Made by a program: the position numbers and the translations under genes | Assembly (NCBI GenBank): GCA_036186865.1 | Contig: AP025062.1 | Coordinates: forward strand, 8,926,410 to 8,990,409 | DNA from: Eustoma russellianum | Taxonomy: Eukaryota; Streptophyta; Magnoliopsida; Gentianales; Gentianaceae | Direction of reading: 5' to 3' | Length of the DNA: 64,000 nt | Notes under the pieces: generated by a model | Database searches by the model: none | Seen by the model: the letters and a program-made list of their open reading frames with translations, nothing else | What the model was told of the DNA's origin: nothing | In this document: positions 9,447-22,719 of the stretch, piece after piece | Layout: every line of letters starts with the position of its first letter | How positions within the stretch are numbered: position 1 is the first letter of the stretch

Positions 9447-11978
9447 TGTCATACCCCGTAATTTTTTAGGTCCGACTTTTAATAATTGGGAAACAATGTA
9501 AAATGTAATTTCAATAAAGGTATAGGTTATAAAGTTTAGTTAAACAAAACATATGGGGAAAAATAGACAAAAAAGGGGAAATTGAGGGAATTTGGCCAAA
9601 ATGCCAAAAATTGCCCCAACTGCATGTGGGGGGAAGTTATACAACAATTGTATAACTTCCCCATTATCCAGCCATAGGTTAGGACACCAAAAAGGGGAAG
9701 GAAAACGCCTGGATAAGGAGAGAGAAAAGAAGAAGAGAGAAAAGAAGAAGAAGAGGAAGAAGAACTTACGGTCAACCTAGGTTCAATCCTTACCGAAATT
9801 CTGCAATACACTCGTAAGACTAACTAGAAACAAAGGCAAGTAATCTTTCTATACGCTTTACGCAAATTTTGATACCATAGGCCCTATGTTCTTATAAAGA
9901 GAAAACTTGGATCACACATTAGTAACTTTGATTTGGTTATGTTAAATGCTTTACTGTATGTAATTGTTGTTGTTGATTGAGTAAAGTTATGTTCTTTGGG
10001 CCAATATCTGAAAATGATTATGTTGTGATCTTTGTTGTTAAATATGCCCATAAGTGTGTTATACGTAATGTGTTCATTGTCCTGGTATAAGTTCTTAAGT
10101 TTGGAAATTACACCTTAGATGTTTGAGAGTGTTTGCAGGGAGTTGAAGGATGAATGTTGGTATTGTTTTAGACTTGTTGTGTTGAAGGGTTGAAGATATC
10201 TATGGAAGGTTGTGGGCGATAGAAGGCTTAGAACGGATACTATTTTACATGGTTGAGAATCACTCATGCTATATGGGTGTTAAGCATGATGAATCTAGGT
10301 GTTAAGATGGATCTTGAAGTGTTAAACATGAAAGGGGTGGAGGAGGAAGATGATGGGAAGAAGTTACTGCAGAAAACTGCAGTTCTGGAACCGTCAGAAG
10401 ACTTCGAACACCTACTTTAGGCGTTTCAAGTCACATTAGGCGCCTAAGTAGGCGTTCAATGTGTCCCAGTGCATCCCCGTACACTTTGAACACTACCTTA
10501 GGCGCTTCATGTCCACATAAGGCGCTTCATGTAGGCGTTCGATGTATACGGCACATTCCCGAGCACTTCGAACGCCTAATATAGGTGCCTCATGTCCACT
10601 TTAGGCGTCTCATGTGGCGTTCCAAGTATACTGGAAGTATTTTTGACCCATTAGGCGCCCTATGTATATGTAATAACTCTATACTCTTCCTTTGAGCATA
10701 ACATACAAGGGTATTTGAGGTGTAATTGAGGAATAGATGTTAAGTTTGACTAAGTAAGAATAAGATTGAATCCCAAGTGAATTTGTAAGACGAACGGACT
10801 GAGAAAGATACGAACATGGAGTGTTTGAGGTGCAAGACTGTATACTTGATATGTAAGATGTGTGTGTGTGTTACATGTTTGATACGAAGTTGCACGAGCA
10901 TCCTGCATCATGACATGAGCACTTTGCATTTGACTTGAGAATTGCTTTGCGAAAGAACATGTGTTTACAATAAAAGATTAAAGTTTTCGAAAAGCAAACT
11001 ATGGTTGCTGGTTGATCGCAGGGTATAAAAGTCACGCCTGCGAAAACATGGTATAAAAGCGTGACCTGTGAATCAACAGCAGGGTATAAAGTATTTTATG
11101 GGGCCGTGGACCTATCAGCACGGGTATATGATATATGTAACGGGGCCATGGACCTTTCAGCATGGGGTATGAAGTTCTGTTTGCTGTGGGCTGATCACCC
11201 ACAGGGTATAAAGTTCTGCTACGCGAAGAATATGATATGAAGAGTTATGAAACGTTTTGTGAAATGACACGCACGACATGTTTACGAAAGAAGACATATG
11301 CATGGGTGTTGTGTGTGGTTTTAAAGAAGTACATGCATCATGATACACGAAGCATAAGATTTGACATGCAAGAAATGTGACTAGCTTATGTTATGTTTAT
11401 GTGGTATGTTATTTCAGTTACATGTTTGTTCTCGTATCCGCGTATCATTTATGTGATTTATCTGTTTTGAGGAATTGTTATAAAGATGCTATTTGTTAAC
11501 CCGAGCACCTTATTTTGGGCAACAATTTATACACTGGTGACTTGTCGTGTGCGATCCCATAAGGTGAATAGACAGGTTACTTGCTGGCGATAATTTCGCT
11601 AAGAACAGATACTCCATTTCCTTTTCAGGTGAGCCAGAATACGAAATGATATTTGTCGAAGACGATGGCGAGTGGGCTCAATGGGATGATGGTCATGGAA
11701 GTAGATAGATGTTTGATTACTCTCTTTAAGTTGGAAAACTCGATGTTTATTATGTTGTACTGGAAGATATGTTAGACTATTACTGGACACATTTCATTTC
11801 CGCTGTATTGTTCTGGTTACATTAATGCTGGTGAAGTTTTAAATTTTACGACGTTTCCGCTGATTTATCTTACGTCATGAATGATGTATGCTTGATCTGC
11901 TTTGACGCTTCGTAGTCCTCGTAGTTGACTACGGCGGGTGCACTGGTTCCAATGACAGTATCGGGCCGGTGCGCTACA
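9447..11978 (+). repeat. gypsy-1 3' LTR (full length, 2532 bp)
   Basis: Starts TGTCATACCCCG directly after the polypurine tract and ends GCGCTACA. The first 673 bp have no partner in the truncated 5' LTR. At 11629 a CTTTTCAG is followed by a short acidic coding-like stretch also present in the 5' LTR (from 4186) and in other Tekay-like LTRs in this window. U5 contains a GTAGTC...GACTAC hairpin before the end. Confidence 0.85.
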
Positions 11979-14900
11979 ACCTCACTCCATAGATGAGCTA
12001 TCAAAATCCATCTCAACCATAAGATTACATCTGAAGGAATGGAGCAGGAAAAAATTTGGCAACATAAGCAAGCAAATTAAAAAGCTGAGAAACAAAATTG
12101 ATTGCGTAAGTTTGACTGCATCCTACAACGCGCTCGATTTCCAACGAATGCAAGCAAAACTATAACATTTAGAGGAACTGCAAGAAGCATATTGGAGGCA
12201 AAGATCTCGAGTAGAATGGTTACAAGAAGGGGACAAAAATAACAAGTATTTCCACCACAAAGCAAATAGTCGCAAGTCTCAAAATGAAATCAAAAAACTG
12301 AATTCAAAGGGTGAAATTGTGGAAGAGCACGAAGGTGTTTGCAATATGATTAACAAGCACTTCATTGACTTTTTCACAGCTGAACAAAATCTATTCCCAA
12401 TACCCAGGGACGCGCCTTTCTCCAAGCTTAATGCAGAAAACAAAACATTATTGTCAAGGCCATTCACATCTGATGAAATAATCAAGGCTGCTAAGCAATT
12501 ATCAGGAACCAAAGCACCAGGCCCAGATGGTGTGCATGCTTCTTTCATACATAACGGATGGGAAGTGATTGGTAAAGACATCGTACATCTTGCTCTCTCT
12601 TTTCTTAACGATGCAGCTAAAATTGATGCTATCAATGACACAAACATATGCCTTATACCAAAATTAAAGCATGCTGAGGTAGTCTCCGATTTTCGTCCAA
12701 TTGGTTTATGCAACAATGTTTATAAACTAATTTCAAAAGTGCCTGCAAATAGAATTAAGCAGGTTTTGGAATCAATAATAGATGAATCACAAAGCACGTT
12801 TATCCCCGGAAGACTGATAACGGATAATGCTATCATCTCCTATGAGGCTTTCCACAACATGACTTCTGGACACACCTCAGGTAAGGAATTTGTTGGATTA
12901 AAATTGGATCTATCCAAGGCATTTGATCGTGTTGAATGTCATTACCTTTATAATATCATGGTACGCATGGATTTCCCTTATCATTTCATCACCCTGGTCA
13001 TGCAATGTTTTTCAACTACACAACTTTCTGTGATCGTGAATGGCTCAACCACGCAAAAGTTCAAGCCTACGAGGGGAATTTGACAAGGCGATCCACTGTC
13101 CCCATTCTTGTTTACACTCTGTGTTGAGGGCCTATCAACATTAATCCGAGGAGAAGCAAACAATGGATGGACCGGTATGCAATTCGGACGAAATGGTCCC
13201 ATGGTGACACACCTTTTATTTGCGGACGATTCTCTGCTATTCTTCAAAGCAAATGATTTGGAGACGAATTGTGTCAAAAAAGTACTTGACCTCTATTGTA
13301 GAATGTCGGGTCAGCTGATCAATCTCAATAAGTCCAATGCGTACTTCTCTAAAGATGTAACGCTAAACAGACGATAGGAAATTTGCGACAAGCTTGGAGT
13401 TCAACTTGGTGCAGGAGATTCGAAATACCTTGGACTGCCTTTTATGATGGGAAGATCAAAAAAGAAAATATTCAAATTCTTAGAAAACCGCATCTACAAA
13501 AAACTTTCTGGCTGGAAAGAGAAAATCCTAACCTCGGCAGGGAAGGAAATACTAATAAAATCGGTTTTGCAAGCCATACCAACCTATGCAATGCAATGCT
13601 TCATCCTTCCCATCTCGGTTTGCAACAAAATCATATCTCTTATACGGGATATCTGGTGGAGCAGCAAAGGAAAAGGGAAGACAATCTATTGGAAATCTTG
13701 GGAGTTTCTAAATCTTACAAAACAGGATGGGGGAATCGGTTTCCGAGATCTACGAGCTTTTAACTTATCGTTGCTAGCAAAACAAGGGTGGCGTCTTTTG
13801 CAAAATCCGGGATCATTTGTCTCAAGAATTCTCAAATACAAATATTTCCACTCTGATGATTTCCTTTCAGCTAAACTAGGCGTGCGTCCCTCTTTCTTAT
13901 GGAGAAGTTTACTTGAAGGCAGGCAGGTTTTGCAACTAGGCTTAAGAATACGAATTGGTGATGGCAGCAAAACAAAAATCTGGGATGACCCATTGATCCC
14001 AAAAATAGGATCTTTCAAACCATACCCTGCCTTTCGTGACAGGCTACCAGCAGGAAAAGTATCTGATCTAATTGATATGCACTCCACCAGTTGGAATGAA
14101 GCAACCTTGGCTTCTCTTTTCCTAGCGCATGAAGTCGAAGCTATTAAGCAGATTTGCTTATCATCGAGTGGTGGCCTTGATAGATACATATGGCATTACA
14201 CGCATAATGGAGAATTCACCGTCAAATCGGGATACAAAACCTTCATATAGGAACAATGCCGAATACAAGGAGGAGAGGATCCATCCAATCCATCATCCAC
14301 TCAATCTTTCTGGAAAAAACTACAGAAACAAAACACTCTACCAAAAATCAAACATTTTCTATGGCGAGCACTTAACAACTCCCTAGCAGTGAGGGAGAAT
14401 TTGGCTTACGGATTCCGAATGTCTCTCCAACATTTCCAATCTGTGGTAGTGAGAAAGAAACTGTACAACACTGTCTCCTTGAATGCAAATGGACCAAAAA
14501 GATTTGGAAGCGATTTGCTCTAACCCAAGACATCCTACAAAACCCATTAACTGATATTGTTCAGTGGACTTATGATCATTGTGATAAAGTTACCCAAATG
14601 CATCTACCTTTATTGCTATGGTGGATATGGAAGGAGAGGTGTGAAATCGTCTTTGAAAGAACAAACCAAGAGCCAAACAATGTGAAGGTGTGGAATTCCG
14701 CAAACAGTCTACTACAAACACTTCAACGCCAGGGCATTTCTACTGCGACATCCTTTTGGCAATCTTTATCACACCAAGGAAAATGGAAGCCACCAATTGG
14801 GATAGAAACTGCAGTCAATGTTGATGCCTCCTTCGGAGAAGATGGAAGTCGAGCTGCCGGACTAATAATGCGCTTAGCAGATGGTAATGTTGCATGGTCC

Positions 14901-15219
14901 GAAACATATCGTTTAGAAAATAACATAGACGTTGTGCAAGGGGAACTTCAAGCGATACAATATGGATTAAAGTTCGCACAAACATGTGGATTGAGCCAAG
15001 TAACGATATGGTCGGACAGTCTGACATCCATCAATCTACTTAAAGGAGAAGAAGACCCGCTGCATCCACTTTGGTCCTTGATACTTGATTACAAATATTT
15101 GCTAGATTCTCTCACAACTTGTTATTTAGCTTTTACAAAACGTGACGAAAATATGCCGGCTCACTACTTGGCAAAGATAGGATTACAATATGCTACGCAT
15201 ATCGTATGGGGACCTCATC
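11979..15219 (+). pseudogene. LINE ORF2 remainder: reverse transcriptase, zinc region, RNase H
   Basis: The sequence starts in the linker after the missing endonuclease. Reverse transcriptase follows from about 12460 to 13600: GTKAPGPDG, IPGRLITDNA, LKLDLSKAFDRV, QGDPLSPFLF and the catalytic LLFADDSLL box (about 13213-13239). All lie in one frame but are broken by stops, for example TGA at 13081-13083 in place of the Arg codon before QGDP and TAG near 13376. The zinc region (KIKHFLWRALNNSLA, then a shifted CGSEKETVQHC) spans about 14320-14520 with a frameshift near 14405. RNase H (14780-15219) keeps VDAS, QGELQAI and WSDS. ORF2 would copy LINE RNA at the target. This copy is dead, and its end is cut by gypsy-3. 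Confidence 0.85.
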
Positions 15220-16507
15220 TGATACGATCTTGGATCGTATGGAATTGACGATCGCTTCTTTCAATCCCAAAAGACACCTTTGATCACCCTTGCGTGGGAC
15301 AATGGCGCCAACACCACCGTCTTGGACAAGAGAAATCAACAACGTCTATGTTGAGTAATTCGAATCTCCTAATCCAATACGTCGTTCCGTATCCTTGGAT
15401 TGTGATTCACCAACTAGGTTTGATCAAACCTTGATTGGATCTAGCCTTGATTTTACTTTGTGAAAACCAAAGGAAAAACACAAAATAAAGGCAACACACG
15501 GTTGCAACAAAACTGAAATTTTTTATTCTCAAAATTCTGAAAACTGCTGCCGTTTTCTTGACCCTAATATAATGCTATATTTTGATATTCCTAAAATTTA
15601 ACTAATCAATCAAAGTCATTAGATCACTAACTATTAAGCTAAATCAAATTTACATAAAAGATAAGTCAAAGCTAATCAAAGAAAAATTACATAACTCAAA
15701 TCCCTAAAATTTCGTACTGGAATTACACCCTGTTGTTTAATGGCTTATATACGCTTCTAGACGCCGAATTAGGGTTTTCACTCTTCTGCAAAGTTGTAGC
15801 TCATAAAATTTTCTTGAATTTGGGCTCTTGAATCACCTCATTTGGACTCTTCTTGATAGAGATACGGGCCTCCAAAGATTAGGTATCTATCCAGTGAACT
15901 TCAGTACTTTCCATTCTGGACTCCCAACTTGCACCCAATTTCGGTCCATCTTGTAGCCCAAATTAGCAAAAGTGTAAAACATGAAAATCGTCATAAATTA
16001 AGTTATCGGAGATCTCCAAGTGGTTTGAACCCATTTGGATCAGTACTCCGATCTAGGCATCCAAAATACCGGTTGGTGTCCGGATGCCTTCCTGAAAATA
16101 GGGGCTCTTTAAGCGACTTTCCTTATTTAGCCTTGCCTCCTTAGAAAACACTCAAACACAGCCATTAGCACTAGAAACACATATTAAAGATGCTATAAAA
16201 TATACTAGATCCAAAACAAAGACAACTCAAACAACTAGACTCGATACTATGACGACAACGCATGAAATGACCATCCTGTCCTCCCACCAACTCTTACATC
16301 AATAGACTCAAGGATAATCAAGTCACGGCCTCAATGATGAGCACCCAATGCTGCCCACCATGTGTTGGCATATCTTGCACATGCCTTGTCAAGAAAGCCC
16401 AGTGTCAAAACCTAGTCGTCTCGCTTGGCTTCTTGTAAAGGGACCCATATGTGTCTCGATGGAGTCCTTGTGCAAGATTATCATGAGGAGGCTCTTGAGC
16501 CTCATCA
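15220..16507 (-). repeat. gypsy-3 3' LTR
   Basis: On the - strand it begins TGATGAGGCTC after the polypurine tract and ends AGATCGTATCA, giving TG...CA ends. It is close to its partner at 22720-24004, with scattered substitutions and small indels. Confidence 0.92.
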
Positions 16508-19500
16508 ATCCCCCCTTCCTCAAAAGGATTCGACCTCGAATCAAAGTCATCAAAATGCTCAAAATGAGTAAGATCGCTAACATTAAAAGTGTGAGAGATT
16601 GAACCATACCTGTCAGGCGGGAGATCAAGAACATAAGCATTTTCACCAACCTTTTGTATGACCTTGAAAGGTCCATCTCCCCTCGGCATGAGCTTGGACT
16701 TTCTCTCGGTGGGAAACCTAGCTTTTCGCAAATGCAACCAAACAAGATTACCGGGAACAAAAGAAACATGTTTTCGATTTTTATTCGCCTTCCTAGCATA
16801 TTGTTCATTTTTACGCTAAAGTTGCAATTTGACCTTAGCATGCAATTTCTTAATCATTTCAGCTTTGTTCTTACCATCAAGACTAGCACATTCATTTACA
16901 GGAATGGGAAGTAAGTCAAGTGGGGAATGGGGATTGAAACCATAAACAATCTCAAAAGGTGAATACAACGACCCACTATGAACTGTCCTGTTATATGCAA
17001 ATTCAACATGAGGTAAGCATTCTTCCTAATGTCTAAGATTCTGTTTAATCAACGCACGCAACAATTGTGATAAAGTCCTATTAACTACCTCAGTTTGGCC
17101 GTCAGTTTGAGGATGGGCCATGGTAGAAAACAATAGTTTAGTACCAAGCTTTCCCCAAAAGACTCTCCAAAAATGACTAAAAAACTTAGTATCCCTGTCA
17201 CTCACGATTGTACAAGGCATACCATGCAAACGGACTACTTCTTTGAAGAACAAGTGTGCAACATGGGAAACATCATCGGCTTTCTTGCATGCAATAAAGT
17301 GTGCCATCTTAGAAAATTGATCTACAACAACAAACACAGTATCCATCCCAGTTTGGGTCCAAGGTAAACCTAAGACGAAGTCCATAGACAAGTCTACCCA
17401 TGGTGAAGAAGGGACGGCCAAAGGGGTATAAAGTCCATGGGGGTGCGTGGTTGATTTTGCTTGCTTACAGGTGAGGCAACTCCCACAAACTCTCTCCACG
17501 TCCATTTTCATGTGGGGCCAAAAGAAGTGCTCTTTTAGGGGTCTTAAAAACCCCAAAGTGTCCCATTAGTCCTCCCCCATGAGCCTCTCTCACAAGCAAC
17601 TGTCGCATAGATCCCCTTGGTATGCACAAGCGGTGTGCCCTAAACAGATATCCTTCATGCAAATAGAACTTACCGAATGGTGACTCAAGACATCATCGTA
17701 AATAGATCCAAAATCTATATCATCCTTATACACTTCCTTAACGTGCTCAAACCCAAGCAAATGTGTCGACAACTTAGTGATTAAAGTGTATCTTCTAGAC
17801 AATGCATCTGCCACAATGTTATCCTTACCTTGCTTGTATCTAATGACATATGGAAATTGCTCAATAAACTCTACCCACTGCGCATGCCTCTTACTCAGTT
17901 TACCTTGGCTTTTAAGGTACTTAAGGCTCTCATGATCAGTGTGGATCACGAATTCCTTAGGTTGTAAGTAATGCTGCCAAGTTTGTAAAGACCGCACTAA
18001 TGCATACAATTCTTTGTCATAAGTGGAATAATTCAATGACGTACCTTTTCACTTTTCACTAAAGTATGCAATAGGCTTCTTTCCTTGTGTAAGAACGGCA
18101 CCTATCCCAACCCCGCTAGCATCGCACTCAATCTCAAAAGTCTTTTCAAAGTTAGGTAATCGTAAGATGGGGGCTGAGGTGAGTCTGACCTTCAATTCAT
18201 CAAAGGCCTTTTGTTGAGCTTCTCCCCAATGGAACCCAACATCCTTCTTGACAATCTCGTTTAGTGGTGCGGCTATTGTAGAGAAGGCCTTCACAAAACA
18301 CCGGTAGAAGCTTGCCAGTCCATGGAAGCTCCTAACCTCTCCCACGGTTTTGGGCGTGGGCCATTCTATGATGGATTTCACCTTGTCCTAGTCCATTTCT
18401 ATCCCTGAAGCACTCACTACGAATCCTAGGAACACAACCTTCTCCATACAAAAAGAACACTTTTTAAAATTGGCAAATAGTTGTTGTTTCCTAAGCGTGT
18501 CAAAAACTGCTTTTAGATGGTCAATATGGTCAAGCAAGTGCCTATAATAAATCAGGATGTCGTCGAAGTACACTACGACAAACTTGCCATTAAAAGCTCT
18601 CAAAACTTCATTCATCAACCTCATGAATGTACTGGATGCATTAGTTAAACCAAAAGGCATCACTAACCACTCGTACAATCCAAATTTTGTTTTGAAAGCC
18701 GTTTTCCACTCATCTCCCTCCTTTATCCTCACTTGAAAATAGCCACTCTTAAGATCAATCTTAGTAAAGTACTTAGCACCGTGCAACATGTCGAGCATAT
18801 CATCAAGTCTAGGGATTGGGTACCTATACTTCACTATGATTTTGTTGATGGCTCTACAATCCACACACATCCGCCAGCTTCCGTCTTTCTTAGGGACTAC
18901 TATTACGGGTACATCACATGGGCTCATACTCTCCCTTATCTTACCCTTACTCAAAAGCTCCTCTACATGTCTCTGAATTTCCTTCGTTTCCTCGGGGTTT
19001 GCCCTATAGGCTGGCCTATTAGGGAGTGTGGCCCCTGGAATGAAATTTGTTTGGTGTTCAATACCTCGCAGTGGGGGTAGTCCTGGGGGTTCTTCATCAA
19101 GAAACAAATCGGAATACTCCTCTAGTAAGGTCACGACACCACTAGGTAAAGAAGTCGGTAAGTCATCCCTAGAAAATAGGCAGTCAACGCTCTCTTTGAA
19201 CAAAAACACATAAACAATCTTCTGAGAATGCAATGCATGGGTAACTTCACTAGGTTTGGCAAAGAACGCATGTTTTGTGGGTGGATGAGTAACGAGTGAA
19301 GGGGATGGTGGTTTGGGGATCATGTCCGCGGGCCTGGTGCCCTTTGCGGAGGCCTTGGAGCTTTCTCCCTGGCTCCTCTTTCCCTTATTGAGGTCCTCTA
19401 AGAACCTCCTTTCGGCCACTTTTTCTCTTGGATCATTCTGAGTTTTGTTTCTTCTTTGATGGTCCTCAAAAACTTTGTGCGGTGGTAATGCATGAAGTTT

Positions 19501-20040
19501 GAAAATCTTGTTGTTAAACTTAAATGAATAGACATTGAGACGACCATCATACGTAACATGTTTGTCAAACTGCCAGGGCCTACCTAGAATGATATGACTA
19601 GCATGCATAGGTACGACATCACACAAAATCTCATCTTGGTAACCACCGATAGAAAAGGAAAGCATAACTTGTTTGGACACACTTAATTCTCCACAATCAT
19701 TTAACCATGATAGCCTATACGGGTGGGGGTGATCAATCAAAGGTAAATCAAGTTTCCTAACAAGTTCTACGCTTGCAACATTAGCACAAGATCCACTATC
19801 AATAATCAAAGTACAACACTTACCTTTCACCGTGCAGTGAATGTGGAAGATGTTCTCTCGCTGTAGGGCCTCTTCTTCTTCCTTTACATGGGTGCTCAAA
19901 ATTTTTCTGACCACTAAGAAGTCCTTGTAGGCGCCCTCTTCTTCCTTGATCTCTTCTTCACTGACCGCTTCATCTTCCTCCTCGGACTTAGGTTTTTTCT
20001 CCTCACTTTCATCAGTGTAGTACTCTTGCGTATCGTCTAG
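16405..20040 (-). pseudogene. gypsy-3 pol: protease, reverse transcriptase, RNase H, integrase
   Basis: Read on the - strand. Protease has the active-site motif DSG (LIIDSGSCANV, about 19800). Reverse transcriptase has 'KKDGSWRMCVDCRAIN' and the catalytic YFDD (about 18558-18570). In-frame stops at 18388-18390 and 18049-18051 interrupt the end of reverse transcriptase and the start of RNase H (ECDASGVG, then YALVRSLQTWQ). Further stops and a frameshift fall near 17590-17560 within the integrase finger. The catalytic core keeps MDFVLGL, VSDRDTKF and TDGQTEVV. The last open segment (SHTFNVSDL) runs through the polypurine tract into the LTR and stops at 16405. No functional product is expected. 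Confidence 0.85.
16508..16525 (-). promoter_or_regulatory. gypsy-3 polypurine tract
   Basis: On the - strand GAGGAAGGGGGGAT directly precedes the LTR start TGATGAG. It primes plus-strand synthesis. It also lies inside the pol reading frame, where it encodes part of an E-E-G-G-I-D stretch. Confidence 0.8.
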
Positions 20041-21214
20041 GTACATGATCTTCTTGGGATTATGGCATTCTCTCACATAATGGCCCCTACCTTGGCATTT
20101 GAAGCACCGAATACCCCGAACTCTAGGGGTTGGGTTTCCTGCCTTTCTCTCTCCGGCCCTATTCTTCCCTTTGTCACCTCCCGCTGGAGAGGGATTCACC
20201 TTGCTTGGAGCTTGACTTGGTCTTCGGGTAGGCATGGTTATGTTTGGCCGACCATTTCCCCCAGTAGGATTTGACCTAGGCTGCATTTTAGTGGAAGAAA
20301 ACACATTAGTTCTAAAACCGTAACCACTAGCAGAAGAACATACCTTTAACTGTCTTTCGATCTGTTGAGCTTTATGTACCATAGAGTCTAGGTCTACGTA
20401 GTTCGTAAGCTCGAGCTGGAAACCAATCTCTCTGTTTAATCCTCCTAAAAATCGTGCCATAGTTGCCTCCTCAGGTTCTATTGTGTTGGTTCTTATCATA
20501 AGATTTCAAGTTCTTAAAATAGTCATCACCACTTTTAGACCCCTGTTTGAGTCCCTGCAATCTTTGATGTAAAGTACGTTCATATGATTCAGGAATAAAT
20601 TTTTTTCTCATTTCGAATTTTATTTCATCCCAAGTGGAAATCGGATCTCTCATGGTTCTTCTTCTTATACTTTGAATTTGATCCCACCAAATTAATGCAT
20701 ATTCCATGAATTCAATACTAGCATAACGTACCTTTTGCCATTCAGAGTAGTTCGTGCATGAATAAATAAGATCGACCTTCTTCTCCCACTCAAGGTATGC
20801 TTCGGGATCACTCTTACCGTAAAAGGAAGGGATGTTCATCTTGGTTTTGAGAAAATCATCCTCTTGCGGTGGCGCTCTCCTTGCTTGCACTCGGCCTTGG
20901 GGCCAAGCTTGCGCCTCATCTATCTCTTCCTCGTAAAACTCTTGTGGTGGGTATTCTTCTCTTGGCTCATGATGTCGCATGAGTGCTTTCCCTCGATCGG
21001 ACCGTCCTCGACTTCCCATGGAAACGGATCCTCTGGCCTCTCCTCCACGCGAAGTCTGCCCGTGGCTTTTTAAGGGCGCATGTGCCGAGCTTTGGCTGGA
21101 AGTTCTTCAATCCAACTCCTCAACATTGCTAGAGATTTCTTGTAGCTTCTCTAGTACCTTTTCAAGAGACACTTCAACCCTCGTCTCTTCTTCCACGGCA
21201 TTGGTTGACGACAT
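20041..21214 (-). pseudogene. gypsy-3 gag
   Basis: Starts at the ATG complementary to 21212-21214. The N-terminus is acidic, with a possible short coiled coil (VSLEKVLEKLQEI), then a TGA near codon 36 that probably replaced a Trp codon. The capsid core includes IPSFYGKSDPEAYLEWE and ALIWWDQI. A frameshift near 20490 separates this from the C-terminal part (EEATMARFLGGLNREI) and a CCHC knuckle CFKCQGRGHYVREC (about 20067-20108). Gag would package the element RNA; the two lesions make it a pseudogene. Confidence 0.8.
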
Positions 21215-22703
21215 ATTTTCTCCTGAAATGAAATAAAGAAAACAAGAAAAGAAAAACTAACACAAAGACAAAAGAGATCTCGTTACGTTAGTGAAAATCA
21301 AAATCAAAGTGTATGTTCCTTTCTCGCTCTTGTATAGTCACTCAAGTTTGTGCCTTCCCCGGCCAATCTTGGGCTAGATACAACCAAAGCAAGCTTCTCA
21401 AGTGGCTAACACAATCTGATGACCAATTGCACCTTTTTCTCCAATGTGTCACCCAAATTTCAGCAACTATCAAGCAAAGGTATCAAGTCAAGAACAAGAC
21501 AATTTAACACACTTAACCTCCTAAGAATCAAGGAAAATGAAACCAAAATTTATGTCAAAGGCTGAGCCAAAGAAAACTAAGGGCTGCCCTGGGAAATCTT
21601 TAGTTAACCTTAGCCTTATGCAAATTAATCACAAGTTGATTCGATTACAATAATCAAGTATCCAAGTGAAAGGCAGTGAAGAATTTATGTATTTTGAGGC
21701 TTAAAAAGGTACGGCATTGTTGAATTTTTCTTTTTTGATAGAGTCCTTATAAATAGTAGGGTAGCAAGACAACAATTGAATTATTATCGCTCAAAAGAAA
21801 TGACTCTCGTGTTTGCTCTGCACGATGACAAGTATCACAATTTTTAGCAACAATATTATTGGGACTAGAAGAAAGCATAACACTGAAGGCTTTTGTTGGA
21901 CCATTTAAATAAACAAACGATTGAGCGTTTGTATTGCACTAGTTTTTTTTCTTCTTTCAGTTTTGAATCTTGGAATGAATATTTTCCGTCGATATTTCAT
22001 GGCAAGAGCAAATGGTACCTCGGCTGTTTTTTTTGTTAGATTTCAGCCAAGCAGCTTTTGTCTCTGGGATAAGCCTTTTGTGGCTTGGTTGGCTTGAAGA
22101 TGATGCCTTGGATACAAGAAAATTGCAACGCAAACCAAGCAACAATGCAATCAAGTCACACAAGTCTAAAATCAACTAAAAGCTTCATTAGCAACAAGAG
22201 TTATGTGTGACTAGGTAGCACTTTTAAGCAATGGACTCGGGTTATATGTTATGGCTGAATTTAAATCCCAACTCAATGAACCCTATTGTCAAGTGTGTGT
22301 AAAGATTTGATCTTGAATGGTTAGGAGAAAAACATGAGTGCACGGGCCAACTCTCCTGTTGGTGTGCACGTTCTGCCGAGAAAAAGTAAGCCAACCTTTC
22401 TGTGAATTTTGTTTATTTTTTTACAAGATAGATATGCTCTGAATCAAGTAAGAGGAAAGAAAAATCCAAGCAAAGGTTAGAGTAACGTAGCATGCATGGG
22501 AACAGGGGATAGTAGGGGGAAAAGATCCAACCGATATGACTTTTTTTTGTGTCTTCAGATGCATAGAAAAGAAAAGTAAGGTAACAATTTCAATTGAAGA
22601 AAAATAGGGACAGAGATGGGTATTGGACGTTTGGGGAATGATGAAGAAAACAGCAAGGAAAACAAGAGAATAAAGGATATGCGAGTTGTAAAGAAGAAAC
22701 CTT
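21215..22703 (-). other. gypsy-3 untranslated leader (about 1.5 kb)
   Basis: No coding sequence recognised between primer site and gag ATG. Pyrimidine- and T-rich tracts occur on the - strand. Several ATGs are present, so scanning ribosomes would need a bypass or a spliced leader; neither can be shown from this sequence. Confidence 0.6.
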
Positions 22704-22716
22704 CGCTCTGATACCA
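22704..22716 (-). promoter_or_regulatory. gypsy-3 primer-binding site
   Basis: On the - strand TGGTATCAGAGCG lies three bases after the LTR end: the usual site for initiator methionine tRNA. Confidence 0.9.
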
Positions 22717-22719
22717 CTT

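Larger units (their letters stand above)
2631..11978 (+). mobile_element. gypsy-1: degenerate Tekay-like Ty3/gypsy chromovirus
   Basis: Order: truncated 5' LTR, primer site, gag, protease, reverse transcriptase, RNase H, integrase with a chromodomain-like tail, polypurine tract, full 3' LTR. The shared LTR segments (2631-4535 and 10120-11978) are near-identical apart from small indels. The 3' LTR starts TGTCATACCCC at 9447 and ends GCGCTACA at 11978. No target duplication can be tested because the left end is deleted. Coding parts carry several stops and frameshifts, so it is older than gypsy-2 (about 54-58 kb), its closest relative here. Two intron-like inserts interrupt the coding frame. 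Confidence 0.9.
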
